Shown one piece after another: positions 1 to 9,183 of a stretch of 49,930 nt of DNA (positions within the stretch are counted from its first letter, which is position 1; each line of letters opens with the position of its first letter). The stretch lies in NCBI GenBank assembly GCA_903915155.1, contig CAIWRU010000074.1:1-49930 (forward strand), given 5' to 3'. The notes under the pieces were generated by a model. It did not search any database and was not told where the DNA came from. It worked only from the letters and a program-made list of their open reading frames with translations. Both the position numbers and the translations under genes were made by a program. This DNA comes from an uncultured Mucilaginibacter sp. (lineage in GTDB: Bacteria > Bacteroidota > Bacteroidia > Sphingobacteriales > Sphingobacteriaceae).

Positions 1-1
1 C

Positions 2-2335
2 ACGGCTATATCTTTTTCGGCGGGTGCCCAAAACGGGAGTGCGGTAAAAGGTTTTAAAACAGGCTCATACAATGGGAAGACTCTTGTAGTTACCGCAGAT
101 AATGGTTACATACAAATAACACCCTTTTCTTCAACTATTATTAAGGTAACATACAAGCAAAAGCTGGGCGATGAAGTAAAAAGTTATTCAACCATTGCAT
201 TGCCGGTGCGTATAAATACAAAATATATTAATAATGCCCATTTTACGGGGATACAAACAGCGGACTTAAAAGTACTGGTTGATAAGCACGATCTTTCGGT
301 TAGTTTTATCGACAATAAAAATCAACCTCTTTCAAAAGCGGAAGGCTACGCAAAAACCGGCGACAGTTCGGCTATAAGTTTCAGGTCTGACGGCAAAGAG
401 GCTTTTTACGGCGGTGGCTCAAAAGCCATCGAAATAAATAAAAGGGGCCAAATATTGCAAAACTACAACCAGGCCCATTGGGATTATAAATACGGGCAAA
501 CCGATCTGAATATCGCTATCCCGTTCTTTATCTCGAGCCGCAAATACGGCATTTATATTGATAACGCTGCCAAAGGCCGTTTTGATGTTTGCAAAACCGA
601 TGAAAAGATATTGGGCTACAAAGCCACTAAAGGCTTGGTAAGCTTCTTTTTTATTGGTGGTGGCAGTGTCGACAATATATTGGCAAACTACACGCATTTA
701 ACCGGCCGCCAGCCGTTGCCGCCGCGTTGGGCACTGGGTTACATATCATCAAGGTATGGGTATAAATCGGAACGGGAGATAAATGATGTGGTGAATAAAA
801 CGCAACAGGCAGGCATTCCGCTTGATGCCGTGGTGTTCGACCTGTATTGGTACAAAGCCGATACACTGATGGGCAATCATAACTGGTACCGCGACAGCTT
901 TCCCGATCCGCATAAAATGCTCACTAATTTACTGAACAAGCATATTAAAGTTGTCACCATTAGTGAAACTTTCATCACCAAAAAGTCTGATAATTATAAA
1001 GCTGCCGTAGCACAGCAGTTGCTGACGCCCGATTATTTCGACCATTCTAAACCACATATATTTAAAGATTTTTGGGCAAGCCCGGCAGGTTTATTGGATG
1101 TTTTCAATCCTGAAGCACAACAGTTTTACTGGAATTTTTATAAAGCGCGCATAAAGGAAGGCACCGCAGGCTGGTGGTTTGATCTGGGCGAACCTGAATC
1201 AACCAGCGACAGTTTGCGTTTTTATGCCGGAACGGATAACCAGGTACACAATGTATATGCACTGGAGTGGTCGAAATTTGCATTTGATGGTTACCGGAAG
1301 GATTTCCCGCAAAGCCGCATATTATTGCTGCCTCGTTCGGGCTATGCCGGTATGCAGCGTTATTCAACGTTCCCGTGGTCGGGCGATATTGACAGGTCGT
1401 TCGATGGTTTGAAAGCACAGATACCTATTGTAACCACCATGGGTTTGGATGGCGTGGGCTATATGCACTTTGACGCGGGCGGATTTACAGGCGCGGGAGA
1501 AGCAAGGAAAGACTCTGAATTGTATTCGCGCTGGCTGGAGTTTGCCGCTTTTTGCCCCGTAATGCGCACCCATGCCGACGCTACAGTTTACTCGCCCGAA
1601 CCTATATTTTGGGATGATGTGACACGCGAAAGGGTAACGAAATATATTAAGCTGCGTTATGCGCTTTTACCTTACAACTATACGCTTGCTTATAAAAATA
1701 CCACTACGGGCCGCCCTTTAGCAATGCCCGTTAATTATTTTGATACCGATGATAAAAAACTGGCCAATGTGAACGATGAGTACTTATGGGGCGACGCTAT
1801 ATTGGTAGCCCCGGTGATTGTAAAAGGCCAAACCACCAAAAAAGTGCTGTTCCCGAAAGGGGAGTGGATAGGGTTTAACGACCACAGATCGTATTCAGGA
1901 TCAGCTGAAGTTAATGCACCTATCGACAGCTTGCCGCTGTTTGTGAAGGCGGGCAGCATTATTCCAATGTCAGGCCCATACACCAATACTACCCAGTACA
2001 GCGGTAAGCTATTAACGTTAAAATATTATATTGGTAATAATATTCAGCCGGTATCGTCGCAATGGTTTTATGATGATGGGAAAGACCCTAATTCGCTAAA
2101 AAATATGCGGTATGACCTGGTAACATTTACCACCAGCGGAAAAGGGGATACCCGCCATATCAGCATCAATCCGCAACATATAATTGGCAAACAAAAGAAG
2201 TTTAAGTTACAGCTTCAGGGGAAAAATATAGCATCGGTTAAATTTTCGAACCAAACGAAATATACCATAAGCGGCAACGAAATAGCTTTTGACTGGAATG
2301 GTGCACCTCTGCAAATCGACATTAAAACCCTATAA
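2..2335 (+). CDS. Glycoside hydrolase family 31 alpha-glycosidase, 5' end cut by window
   Basis: The frame is open from base 2, so the true start lies before the window; a TTG at 200 is internal. The first codons (..ISFSAGAQ) look like the end of a signal peptide, which suggests export. The GH31 nucleophile region WWFDLGEPE is at about 1172-1198, with the nucleophile Asp at 1181-1183. The acid/base region WSGDIDRSF has its Asp near 1385. An N-terminal beta-sandwich, a TIM barrel and a C-terminal beta-domain are present in the usual order. GH31 members cleave terminal alpha-linked glucose or xylose; specificity cannot be read here. The next gene, a GH65 enzyme, starts 7 bases after this stop, so the two are probably co-transcribed for use of an alpha-linked glycan. 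The family call is firm; the substrate is open. Confidence 0.93.
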   Translation, partial: TAISFSAGAQNGSAVKGFKTGSYNGKTLVVTADNGYIQITPFSSTIIKVTYKQKLGDEVKSYSTIALPVRINTKYINNAHFTGIQTADLKVLVDKHDLSVSFIDNKNQPLSKAEGYAKTGDSSAISFRSDGKEAFYGGGSKAIEINKRGQILQNYNQAHWDYKYGQTDLNIAIPFFISSRKYGIYIDNAAKGRFDVCKTDEKILGYKATKGLVSFFFIGGGSVDNILANYTHLTGRQPLPPRWALGYISSRYGYKSEREINDVVNKTQQAGIPLDAVVFDLYWYKADTLMGNHNWYRDSFPDPHKMLTNLLNKHIKVVTISETFITKKSDNYKAAVAQQLLTPDYFDHSKPHIFKDFWASPAGLLDVFNPEAQQFYWNFYKARIKEGTAGWWFDLGEPESTSDSLRFYAGTDNQVHNVYALEWSKFAFDGYRKDFPQSRILLLPRSGYAGMQRYSTFPWSGDIDRSFDGLKAQIPIVTTMGLDGVGYMHFDAGGFTGAGEARKDSELYSRWLEFAAFCPVMRTHADATVYSPEPIFWDDVTRERVTKYIKLRYALLPYNYTLAYKNTTTGRPLAMPVNYFDTDDKKLANVNDEYLWGDAILVAPVIVKGQTTKKVLFPKGEWIGFNDHRSYSGSAEVNAPIDSLPLFVKAGSIIPMSGPYTNTTQYSGKLLTLKYYIGNNIQPVSSQWFYDDGKDPNSLKNMRYDLVTFTTSGKGDTRHISINPQHIIGKQKKFKLQLQGKNIASVKFSNQTKYTISGNEIAFDWNGAPLQIDIKTL

Positions 2336-2342
2336 CATCAGC

Positions 2343-4373
2343 ATGAATAAAATTACGACACTGGTAATAGCCCTTGCTTTATTTTGTGGCAGCGTAAAAG
2401 CACAGGATCCATGGATAATAAAGGCTGATAAGATAGACCCGGCAAATTATTATGGTGTTACCGTTGCTAATGGTATGCTGGGCATTGTGTCATCGCCTAA
2501 TGCTTTGGAAATAAAAAATGTAGTACTTGCCGGGGTATATGATACTTACGGTCGCGGCCGTGTGAGCAATTTTATAGCCAGCTTTAATTTGCTGAATACC
2601 TCTCTGCAATTTAATGGCGACGACTGGGACCCAAGCCTGGTGAGCAACATGCACCAGCAACTGGATATGCAGCATGCATCATTTACAACAACTTTTGATT
2701 ATGGCGATGTGGCATGGGTTAAATATACTTATTACGCGTTAAGGCAATTGCCTTTTTGTGTACTGATGAATGTTTCGGTGACCGCCAAAAAGAATGTAAA
2801 TATGACTGCTGCCAGCGTAATGCAGGCGCCAGATGCGTTAAGGGATGTACAAAATTTTTATAATGAAGTGGATGGCCCGCATGGAATCATAAGCCTGCTA
2901 ACATCTACCGCCAAAAGCCCTACGGGTAAGTTGCAGTTATGCGCCTCGAACGCTTTTATTTTTACAGATAGCGCCAAAGCGCAGCCGCGTTTAATGCACG
3001 AAATGCTGGATGCCAACATGCACTCCATGCGGTTTAGTAAGGAAATGACGTCGGGCCAAACGTATTCATTTTCGATAGTTGGTTCATCCATTACTTCCGT
3101 GCATACTGCCGACCCGCTTAACGAGGCGGAACGTTTAACCATTTTTGCTGCTTTGCAGGGAAAAGACGAATTGATAAAGGCTCACAACCAGGCCTGGGCC
3201 GACCTTTGGAAAAGCGATATACAAATAGACGGCGATCCGCAAGCGCAGCAGGATGTGCATAGCATGCTGTACCATTTATATTCCTTCTCACGTGAGGGAA
3301 CTGCCTTTGCGCCGTCGCCGATGGGTTTATCAGGGTTGGGTTATAACGGGCATATTTTTTGGGATTCGGACCTTTGGATGTTTCCTGCTTTGCTGGTGCT
3401 ACACCCGGAGATAGCCAAATCACTTGTAGAATACAGGTATGAACGGTTAGAAGCTGCTAAGCAAAATGCCTTTGCGCATGGTTACAAAGGTGCTATGTTC
3501 CCGTGGGAAAGTTCAGACAATGGAACTGAAGAAACCCCGGTAGGCGCTTTAAGCGGCCCATTCGAACATCATATTACCGCCTGCGTAGGTTTAGCCGCAT
3601 GGAATTATTACTGCGTAACACAGGATAAAGAATGGCTGAAAGAAAAAGGCTGGCCGTTAATATCGGCCACTGCCGACTATTGGGCGAGCCGTGTTGAACG
3701 TAACGGGCCGGGGCATTATGATATTAATAATGTGGTAGCAGCGGATGAGTGGGCCGAAGGAATAGATAACGATGCCTTTACCAATGGTGCCGCCAAAGCC
3801 GACCTGCAATGCGCCGCGCTGGCTGCAAAAATATTGGGTATAAAGGTGAACGCTGATTGGGCCGATGTAGCGCAAAACATCCCGATACTTAAATTCTCGG
3901 ATGGGGTAACCAAAGAATTTGCCACGTACAAGGGTAATGGTATAAAACAAGCAGACGCCAATTTGCTGGCCTACCCTTTAAAACTGATCACCGACCAGGC
4001 ACAGGTAAAAAAGGATTTAGAATTTTATGAAACCAAGGTGCCAAACTCTGGTACCCCCGCCATGACACAGGCTATATTTACCCTGCTATATAGCCGTTTG
4101 GGCAATGCCGGTAAAGCCTATCATTTTTTCCAGGACGCGTATGTGCCCAACCTGTTGCCGCCATTCAGGGTAATTGCGGAAACAAAGGGCGGCACGAATC
4201 CCTACTTTGCTACAGGCGCGGGTGGTGTTATACAAAGTTTGTTGATGGGTTTTGGCGGGTTGGATATTACGCAGGCAGGCATTACACAGGTTAAAAGCGT
4301 ACTTCCTTCAAACTGGAAATCAATAACTATTACTGGTGTAGGGGTGGATAAAAAAACTTATACCGTTAAATAA
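2343..4373 (+). CDS. Secreted glycoside hydrolase family 65-like enzyme
   Basis: 676 aa from the ATG at 2343, chosen because it begins a clean signal peptide (ending GSVKAQ); an upstream in-frame start would run inside the GH31 gene. The (alpha/alpha)6 family signatures are visible: GHIFWDSDLWMFPALL in the mid region, and ADEWAEGIDNDAFTN, matching the GH65 PDEYxxxxDNNAYTN block. By that match the catalytic acid is Glu469. GH65 contains alpha-glucoside phosphorylases and hydrolases, including eukaryotic collagen-glucosyl hydrolases; a secreted form is more likely a hydrolase, because phosphorolysis needs cytoplasmic phosphate. It pairs with the GH31 gene upstream. Its last three codons, GTT AAA TAA, are also the left copy of a 9-bp direct repeat bounding the inserted element downstream. 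Confidence 0.85.
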   Translation: MNKITTLVIALALFCGSVKAQDPWIIKADKIDPANYYGVTVANGMLGIVSSPNALEIKNVVLAGVYDTYGRGRVSNFIASFNLLNTSLQFNGDDWDPSLVSNMHQQLDMQHASFTTTFDYGDVAWVKYTYYALRQLPFCVLMNVSVTAKKNVNMTAASVMQAPDALRDVQNFYNEVDGPHGIISLLTSTAKSPTGKLQLCASNAFIFTDSAKAQPRLMHEMLDANMHSMRFSKEMTSGQTYSFSIVGSSITSVHTADPLNEAERLTIFAALQGKDELIKAHNQAWADLWKSDIQIDGDPQAQQDVHSMLYHLYSFSREGTAFAPSPMGLSGLGYNGHIFWDSDLWMFPALLVLHPEIAKSLVEYRYERLEAAKQNAFAHGYKGAMFPWESSDNGTEETPVGALSGPFEHHITACVGLAAWNYYCVTQDKEWLKEKGWPLISATADYWASRVERNGPGHYDINNVVAADEWAEGIDNDAFTNGAAKADLQCAALAAKILGIKVNADWADVAQNIPILKFSDGVTKEFATYKGNGIKQADANLLAYPLKLITDQAQVKKDLEFYETKVPNSGTPAMTQAIFTLLYSRLGNAGKAYHFFQDAYVPNLLPPFRVIAETKGGTNPYFATGAGGVIQSLLMGFGGLDITQAGITQVKSVLPSNWKSITITGVGVDKKTYTVK

Positions 4374-4577
4374 CGCGAGTTCGATATAATTTTTATTCTA
4401 AAAAAATGTCCTGCAAGGACTGCCCCTTTGTAGAAAAGGATAAAGAAAAGAATATTGCTCCGTAAGGAGCTACCCAAATTCGCAAAGGGTAGCCTCTAAT
4501 GAGGCAATTACCATTTTGCTTTCTTTCTGCAAAGGTGTTGACCCTATGGGTCATTCTAACTCTTATATCGAACTCAC
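4374..4577. mobile_element. MITE-like non-coding element with hairpin array
   Basis: A 204-bp non-coding segment bounded by the direct repeat GTTAAATAA (4365-4373 and 4578-4586), as expected of a target-site duplication. Its ends are inverted: GAGTTCGATATAA at 4377-4389 and its exact complement at 4563-4575. Inside are perfect small hairpins: GTCCTGCAAGGAC (4408-4420), GCTCCGTAAGGAGC (4457-4470), CTACCC/GGGTAG (4470-4492), GCCTCTAATGAGGC (4492-4505) and GACCCTATGGGTC (4540-4552). No protein is encoded. This fits a passive element moved by a transposase elsewhere; the mover is not in the window. Confidence 0.7.
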
Positions 4578-4604
4578 GTTAAATAAGCAATAAAAATTAT
4601 AATT

Positions 4605-4638
4605 ATTGCCTGCAATTAGCCTGCTGCTTATATATTTG
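4605..4638 (+). promoter_or_regulatory. Candidate Bacteroidota promoter for rhaT
   Basis: TATATTTG at 4631-4638 matches the Bacteroidota -7 consensus TAnnTTTG. An ATTG at 4605-4608 lies 22 bases upstream as a possible -33 box, slightly longer spacing than usual. Directly downstream (4639-4654) is AACG..ACGTT dyad material that could be an operator. The start codon is at 4683. Confidence 0.45.
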
Positions 4639-4682
4639 GAAACGCTAAAACGTTCACCTGTAACAGTTGTAAACCTAACATC

Positions 4683-5771
4683 ATGGAAATAATTTTTGGA
4701 GTAATTTTTCACTTTATTGGCGGCTTTGCTTCCGGTAGTTTTTACATCCCTTACAAAAAAGTAAAAGGCTGGGCATGGGAAAGTTTCTGGATAGTGGGCG
4801 GCATATTTTCATGGCTCATAGTACCACCTTTAGCGGCATGGTTAACTATCCCCGGTTTTGGCGATATAATTGCAGGGGCAGGCCATACCGTGTTAATGTA
4901 CACCTATATATTTGGCGTGCTTTGGGGAATAGGCGGGCTAACTTACGGGCTTGGGGTACGCTATTTGGGTGTGGCTTTGGGCAGTTCCATCATTTTAGGG
5001 TTATGCTCGGTATTTGGGGCATTGATCCCATCGGTATATTACCAATTTTATCCAAAAGTGGGCAAGGATACGATATACGACCTGGCAAGTAATCATTGGG
5101 GGCAATTGGTGCTGCTGGGCATATTGGTTTGTATCATTGGTATTGTGATAACAGGTAAAGCCGGTATGTTGAAGGAAAAAGAGCTTTCGGCTGATAAAGA
5201 AGTGGCTAACAACAATACTGAATACAAATTCGGGCTGGGTATTTTTGTGGCGATAGTATCGGGTATATTAAGTGCCTGCTTTGCTTTCGGCATTGATGCA
5301 GGTAAGGATATGGCGAATGTGGCTAATGCAGCGTGGCAAGCCATCCATCCAAATTCGGGTAATTTCCTGTATCAAAATAATGTTACTTATGTAGTGATAC
5401 TTTGGGGAGGGTTAACCACTAACTTTATTTGGTGTATGATATTAAATGCCCGTAACAAAACTTTTGCCGATTATACCAACGCTAAAAAGCCATTACTGAA
5501 AAATTATCTGTTCTCGGCATTGGCGGGCACAACCTGGTTTTTGCAATTCTTTTTTTATGGCATGGGCGAAAGCAGGCTGGGCAATGGTGCAAGCTCGTGG
5601 ATATTGCACATGTCGTTTATTATATTGGTAGCCAATATGTGGGGCATCGTACTAAAAGAATGGAAGGGTGTTAGTAGCCGTACATTTGCAACATTAATTA
5701 TTGGCATAGTGGTAATTATTCTCTCGGTAGTGATAGTTGGTTATGGTAATTCGATAAAACCGTTAACATAA
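4683..5771 (+). CDS. rhaT: RhaT-type L-rhamnose/proton symporter
   Basis: 362 aa with about ten hydrophobic segments. The N-terminus (IPYKKVKGWAWESFW followed by VGGIFSWLIVPPLAAWL) and the motifs WGIGGLTYGLGVRYLG and WFLQFFFYGMG match the RhaT family, whose E. coli member imports L-rhamnose with a proton across the inner membrane. The length is close to the family norm of about 345 aa. The gene follows two secreted glycosidases, so it may import a sugar they release, though the inserted element and a candidate own promoter between them argue for separate transcription. In Bacteroidota, RhaT relatives may carry sugars other than rhamnose; no rhamnose catabolic gene is in view. Confidence 0.88.
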   Translation: MEIIFGVIFHFIGGFASGSFYIPYKKVKGWAWESFWIVGGIFSWLIVPPLAAWLTIPGFGDIIAGAGHTVLMYTYIFGVLWGIGGLTYGLGVRYLGVALGSSIILGLCSVFGALIPSVYYQFYPKVGKDTIYDLASNHWGQLVLLGILVCIIGIVITGKAGMLKEKELSADKEVANNNTEYKFGLGIFVAIVSGILSACFAFGIDAGKDMANVANAAWQAIHPNSGNFLYQNNVTYVVILWGGLTTNFIWCMILNARNKTFADYTNAKKPLLKNYLFSALAGTTWFLQFFFYGMGESRLGNGASSWILHMSFIILVANMWGIVLKEWKGVSSRTFATLIIGIVVIILSVVIVGYGNSIKPLT

Positions 5772-5851
5772 TGGCAAAATATTAAAACAATTATTGGGAA
5801 TTTGTTATTTGTTATTTGTAAAACATTTACTTTTAGCAAAACACATACCCT

Positions 5852-6847
5852 ATGATAAAAACGACTACCTGCCGTGTTTTTTTAATAGCCATATTCATTT
5901 TTATAAGTATCAGCAGCCTTTACGCGCAAGATTATAAGAACCAGTTTACACTTACATCAGATAATGACCAGTATGTAAACCCAAACCATGACAGGTATTA
6001 TACCGATGGCGTTGCTCTTAATTTTACGCACGCGCTAAAACACGACACCCTCCATAGCCTGCTTGCAAAAAGAATAATAGAATTTGAGTTTGGCCAAAGG
6101 ATATACAACTCATACACAGCCAGTGCAAGAAGGCCGCAGCCCGATCCATTTGTATTTAAACGTTATGATATTGACCGGCCATTTACCGCTTATTTATACG
6201 CGGGCGCTGCGCTTAACTTGCTTTATAAAAATGAAAATGCGTTAAGACTGGACGCGGAGATAGGCACAATAGGCCCCGCGGCACTGGGAGAACAGGTACA
6301 AACTGATTTTCATAATTATTTTGGCCTTTATAAAGCACGCGGCTGGCCGTATCAGCTTAAGAATGCCCCCGGCATAAATTTTAAGGGCGATTATAAAATG
6401 CTTTTATACCGCAACAGAGGCAATTGGTTCGATATGGCTTTTAACCCCACCGCATGGCTCGGTAATACGTTTACAGGAGTAAGTGTTGGTATGCAGTTCA
6501 GGTTTGGGCACTTTGGGAAATTTTATGAATCGACCATAACCAATAGTAGCGTGAGTAGAGATGCAAGTGAACAACAGACACATGAGTTTTACTTTTTTAC
6601 AACACCACAGGTAAATTATGTGGCTTATGATGCCACCATCGAGGGTGGGCTGGGCCTTAGCGATAAGGGGCCGATAACATTCGGTATATATCACTATGTT
6701 TATCAGCAGCAGTTTGGGTTGGAGTTTGCTTCGGCACGGTGGTCGGCTAATTATATAGCCTACGTCAGAACAAGGGAAGTAAAAAGTACCGCTTTGGGCG
6801 ATCAATGGGCCTCCATTAGCCTTGCTTACAGGTTCGGCAAAATTTAA
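5852..6847 (+). CDS. LpxR family (DUF2219) lipid A deacylase-like outer-membrane protein
   Basis: 331 aa with a signal peptide ending SLYAQ, then an outer-membrane barrel pattern of alternating aromatic and polar strands. The N-terminal block (TLTSDNDQYVN, then DRYYTDGVALNF) carries the Asn-Asp pair typical of LpxR. The block GPAALGEQVQTDFHNYFG carries the conserved Gln and the active-site His region. In Salmonella LpxR removes the 3'-acyloxyacyl group of lipid A in a calcium-dependent way; here lipid A remodelling is the natural inference but the substrate is not shown. It sits alone, 80 bases after rhaT, with a poor -7 match (TACTTTTA) at about 5831. Confidence 0.82.
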   Translation: MIKTTTCRVFLIAIFIFISISSLYAQDYKNQFTLTSDNDQYVNPNHDRYYTDGVALNFTHALKHDTLHSLLAKRIIEFEFGQRIYNSYTASARRPQPDPFVFKRYDIDRPFTAYLYAGAALNLLYKNENALRLDAEIGTIGPAALGEQVQTDFHNYFGLYKARGWPYQLKNAPGINFKGDYKMLLYRNRGNWFDMAFNPTAWLGNTFTGVSVGMQFRFGHFGKFYESTITNSSVSRDASEQQTHEFYFFTTPQVNYVAYDATIEGGLGLSDKGPITFGIYHYVYQQQFGLEFASARWSANYIAYVRTREVKSTALGDQWASISLAYRFGKI

Positions 6848-6945
6848 CTGCCCGTTTGCCGTTACTGAATATATTAAAAAGGATAACGGGAGAGTAAAAG
6901 CAAAGTGTTATCTTCAATAAAAATACCCTGCCGCTATTGTAAGTA

Positions 6946-8427
6946 ATGAGTTTTAAACATCTTCTTTTCCTGGTGATTTTTTTGGGTTGCGGATTAACTG
7001 CCAGTGCCAACTATAGTTTTAACACGCGCTGTTTGCAGGCTTATAAAGCTATATTCGATTTTAGGCTGAATGATGCCCGGGCGCTCATTCAGCAGGAAAA
7101 ACTGCAAAACCCGCAGAACGGCATCCCGGTTTTATTGGATAACTATATTGATTACATCAGCCTGCTTACATCCGATAATAAAACAGATTATAACCGGCTG
7201 CTCGATCGTAAATCGGGCAGGATAGACATCCTGGAAGAAAATAGAGAGAATTCGCCGTATTACCTTTTCGCGCAAGCGGAAGTTTATTTACAATGGGGGT
7301 TGATAAAAGGAAAGTTTGGCGATTACATGTCGTCGGCTACTGATTTGAAAAAGGCGCGGGGATTGCTGAAAGATAATGCTGAAAAGTATCCCGATTTTTT
7401 ACCTAACCAAAAAAGCCTGGCATTAATTGATGTTGTATTTGGGTCGCTGCCATCAAACTTAAAGGGGATTGCCAAATTCCTGGGGATGTCGGGTAATATA
7501 CAGGCGGGCTATTCAGAACTGGAGAAGTTGAGGACACAAATACCGGGTAGTCCCTATGCGTTTTATAAAACCGAGGTTATATTTTTTTTATGCATTATGG
7601 ATGTTGACGTGATGCACGACCGGACTAATTACGTTAAACTTAGCACTTATGTAGCCGGGTTGGACAATCAGAGTATACTACGTACCTATTTGCAGGGCTA
7701 TATTGCGTCGCGCACCGGGCATAATGACGATGCGATTGAAAACTTACTGTCGATACCAAAATCGAACCAATATATTGATCTGCCGGTAACAAATTATTTA
7801 ATTGGGAACGCGAAACTTTGCCGAATGGACAGCGATGCCTGTGATTTTTTACTGGCCTACATCAATAACTATAAGGGGGTAAATTATATTAAGGATTCGT
7901 ATTTGAAGATAGGCTATTTTTACTTGCTAAAAAATGATGAGGCTAAGTACAATTATTACGTAAAACTAGCGCGCACTAAAGGCTATTCGGTTGATGAGAA
8001 AGATAAGCAGGCACTGGAAGAGGCGAATGATGTGAGACCAGATAATGACCTGCTGCGCGCTCGTTTTTATTTTGATGGTGGTTATTATAATAAAGCGCTT
8101 ACCCTGTTGCAAAATAAACAAGAAGCAGATTGTAAAATATTGCGCGATAAAATAGAATTGAATTACCGCCTTGGCAGGGTGTACCAGTTACTAAATAAGT
8201 ACAATGAAGCCGTAACCAGCTACCAGCGAGCCATAGTGTTAGGGCGAACTGCAAAATACTATTATGCCGCCAATGCCGCGCTGAATACCGGGGCGATTTT
8301 CGAGTATATAAAAAGCTATGACCAGGCAGCGAACTACTACAAAATGGCTATTGGTATGAAAGGCCATGAATACCAGAATAGTATAGATACCCAGGCTAAA
8401 GAGGGCCTGGAGCGGATTCATCGTTAG
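6946..8427 (+). CDS. Exported tetratricopeptide-repeat protein
   Basis: 493 aa. The first residues form a signal peptide ending about TASANYSF, so the protein is exported or periplasmic. The rest is helical; the clearest TPR units are near the C-terminus (YRLGRVYQLLNKYNEAVTSY, then AALNTGAIFEYIKSYDQAANYY), with looser repeats before them. TPR proteins act as protein-binding scaffolds; no enzyme motif is visible. It is convergent with the acyl-chain operon and separated from it by a word repeat, so a shared function cannot be assumed from position. Confidence 0.8.
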   Translation: MSFKHLLFLVIFLGCGLTASANYSFNTRCLQAYKAIFDFRLNDARALIQQEKLQNPQNGIPVLLDNYIDYISLLTSDNKTDYNRLLDRKSGRIDILEENRENSPYYLFAQAEVYLQWGLIKGKFGDYMSSATDLKKARGLLKDNAEKYPDFLPNQKSLALIDVVFGSLPSNLKGIAKFLGMSGNIQAGYSELEKLRTQIPGSPYAFYKTEVIFFLCIMDVDVMHDRTNYVKLSTYVAGLDNQSILRTYLQGYIASRTGHNDDAIENLLSIPKSNQYIDLPVTNYLIGNAKLCRMDSDACDFLLAYINNYKGVNYIKDSYLKIGYFYLLKNDEAKYNYYVKLARTKGYSVDEKDKQALEEANDVRPDNDLLRARFYFDGGYYNKALTLLQNKQEADCKILRDKIELNYRLGRVYQLLNKYNEAVTSYQRAIVLGRTAKYYYAANAALNTGAIFEYIKSYDQAANYYKMAIGMKGHEYQNSIDTQAKEGLERIHR

Positions 8428-8520
8428 GTGTAGTATTAAGTCTTTAGTATAGAGTCGATAGTCAGATTCCGGTGTTTTTAGACTTAGTACTTAGTACTCA
8501 AGACTTCCGACTAAGGACTA
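8428..8520. repeat. Word repeat between convergent genes (AGTCTTTAGTA type)
   Basis: Variants of a 9-10-mer such as AAGTCTTTAGTA and GACTTAGTACTTAGTACT recur, first in one orientation (8432-8469) then the other (8479-8520), around a short spacer ending in a T-run. The stop codon of the PlsC-like gene (8518-8520) is part of the repeat. It may act as a bidirectional terminator. Confidence 0.65.
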
Positions 8521-9183
8521 AAGGTTATAAGTAATAGGCTCATCTGTGTATCGGATGTTGCGCCGGATGGTTTTGATGTGGTATTCGTTTACTTTTTTCT
8601 TGAGGGCCTCGAAGTCAAAATCGTGGTTGGTGCCGCAATCAAGCATAGATGCGTGGACTGTTGGGCTTAGCGCCTCAAAGTATTCGATAGTGGTACTGGC
8701 CCAGATGAGCTGGCAATCACCTTTTATTTGGGGGACAATCTCATACAAACCTTCATCGAACTTGATGTAACGGATATAGCAGCTTTCCAGCTTGCCCTGC
8801 GGGTAAAACAGCAGCAGGTTGCCGGGTTCGGACAATATTTCGGCTGCATATTCAAAGCTTTCCTGTATGGAGCGTTTGCCGGGGTCGACAGAAAAACTGC
8901 CGATGTGGCGTAACCACGTATTTTTCTCCATTTGCTTTTTGAGCGACATGATGTACAGGCGCTTCATGTTATGCTTTTTGAGGAACGTTTTCCTGAACAC
9001 GTAAAAGGCCCAGAACCCGTCCCAAAAACTAAAATGATTGGCCATGTAGATATAGGAGTGGCCGGGCTTAAGTTCTATGTCATCAATAATTAGCTTGCTG
9101 CAACGGAATTTAAACACCACGCCGCTTAGCCAGCCGAAAAACTTCAGCATATACAGTGGCAATGGTTTTGATTTAATGATCAT
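8518..9183 (-). CDS. PlsC-like 1-acylglycerol-phosphate acyltransferase family protein
   Basis: 221 aa. The HX4D acyltransferase motif is present as H50-FSFW-D55, and FYPQGKLES replaces the usual FPEGT block. A hydrophobic N-terminal segment suggests membrane attachment. The family transfers an acyl group from acyl-ACP or acyl-CoA to a glycerolipid or similar hydroxyl acceptor. It is the last gene of an eight-gene operon; its start overlaps the hydrolase stop by 4 bases (translational coupling). In this context it may attach the chain made by the operon to a lipid acceptor. The acceptor is unknown. The Gln replacing Glu in the FPEG block suggests a non-standard acceptor. Confidence 0.82.
   Translation of the reverse strand: MIIKSKPLPLYMLKFFGWLSGVVFKFRCSKLIIDDIELKPGHSYIYMANHFSFWDGFWAFYVFRKTFLKKHNMKRLYIMSLKKQMEKNTWLRHIGSFSVDPGKRSIQESFEYAAEILSEPGNLLLFYPQGKLESCYIRYIKFDEGLYEIVPQIKGDCQLIWASTTIEYFEALSPTVHASMLDCGTNHDFDFEALKKKVNEYHIKTIRRNIRYTDEPITYNL

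Noticed and set aside
1179..1412. Overlapping frames within the GH31 gene
   Set aside because: Shadow frames of a gene with intact catalytic motifs.
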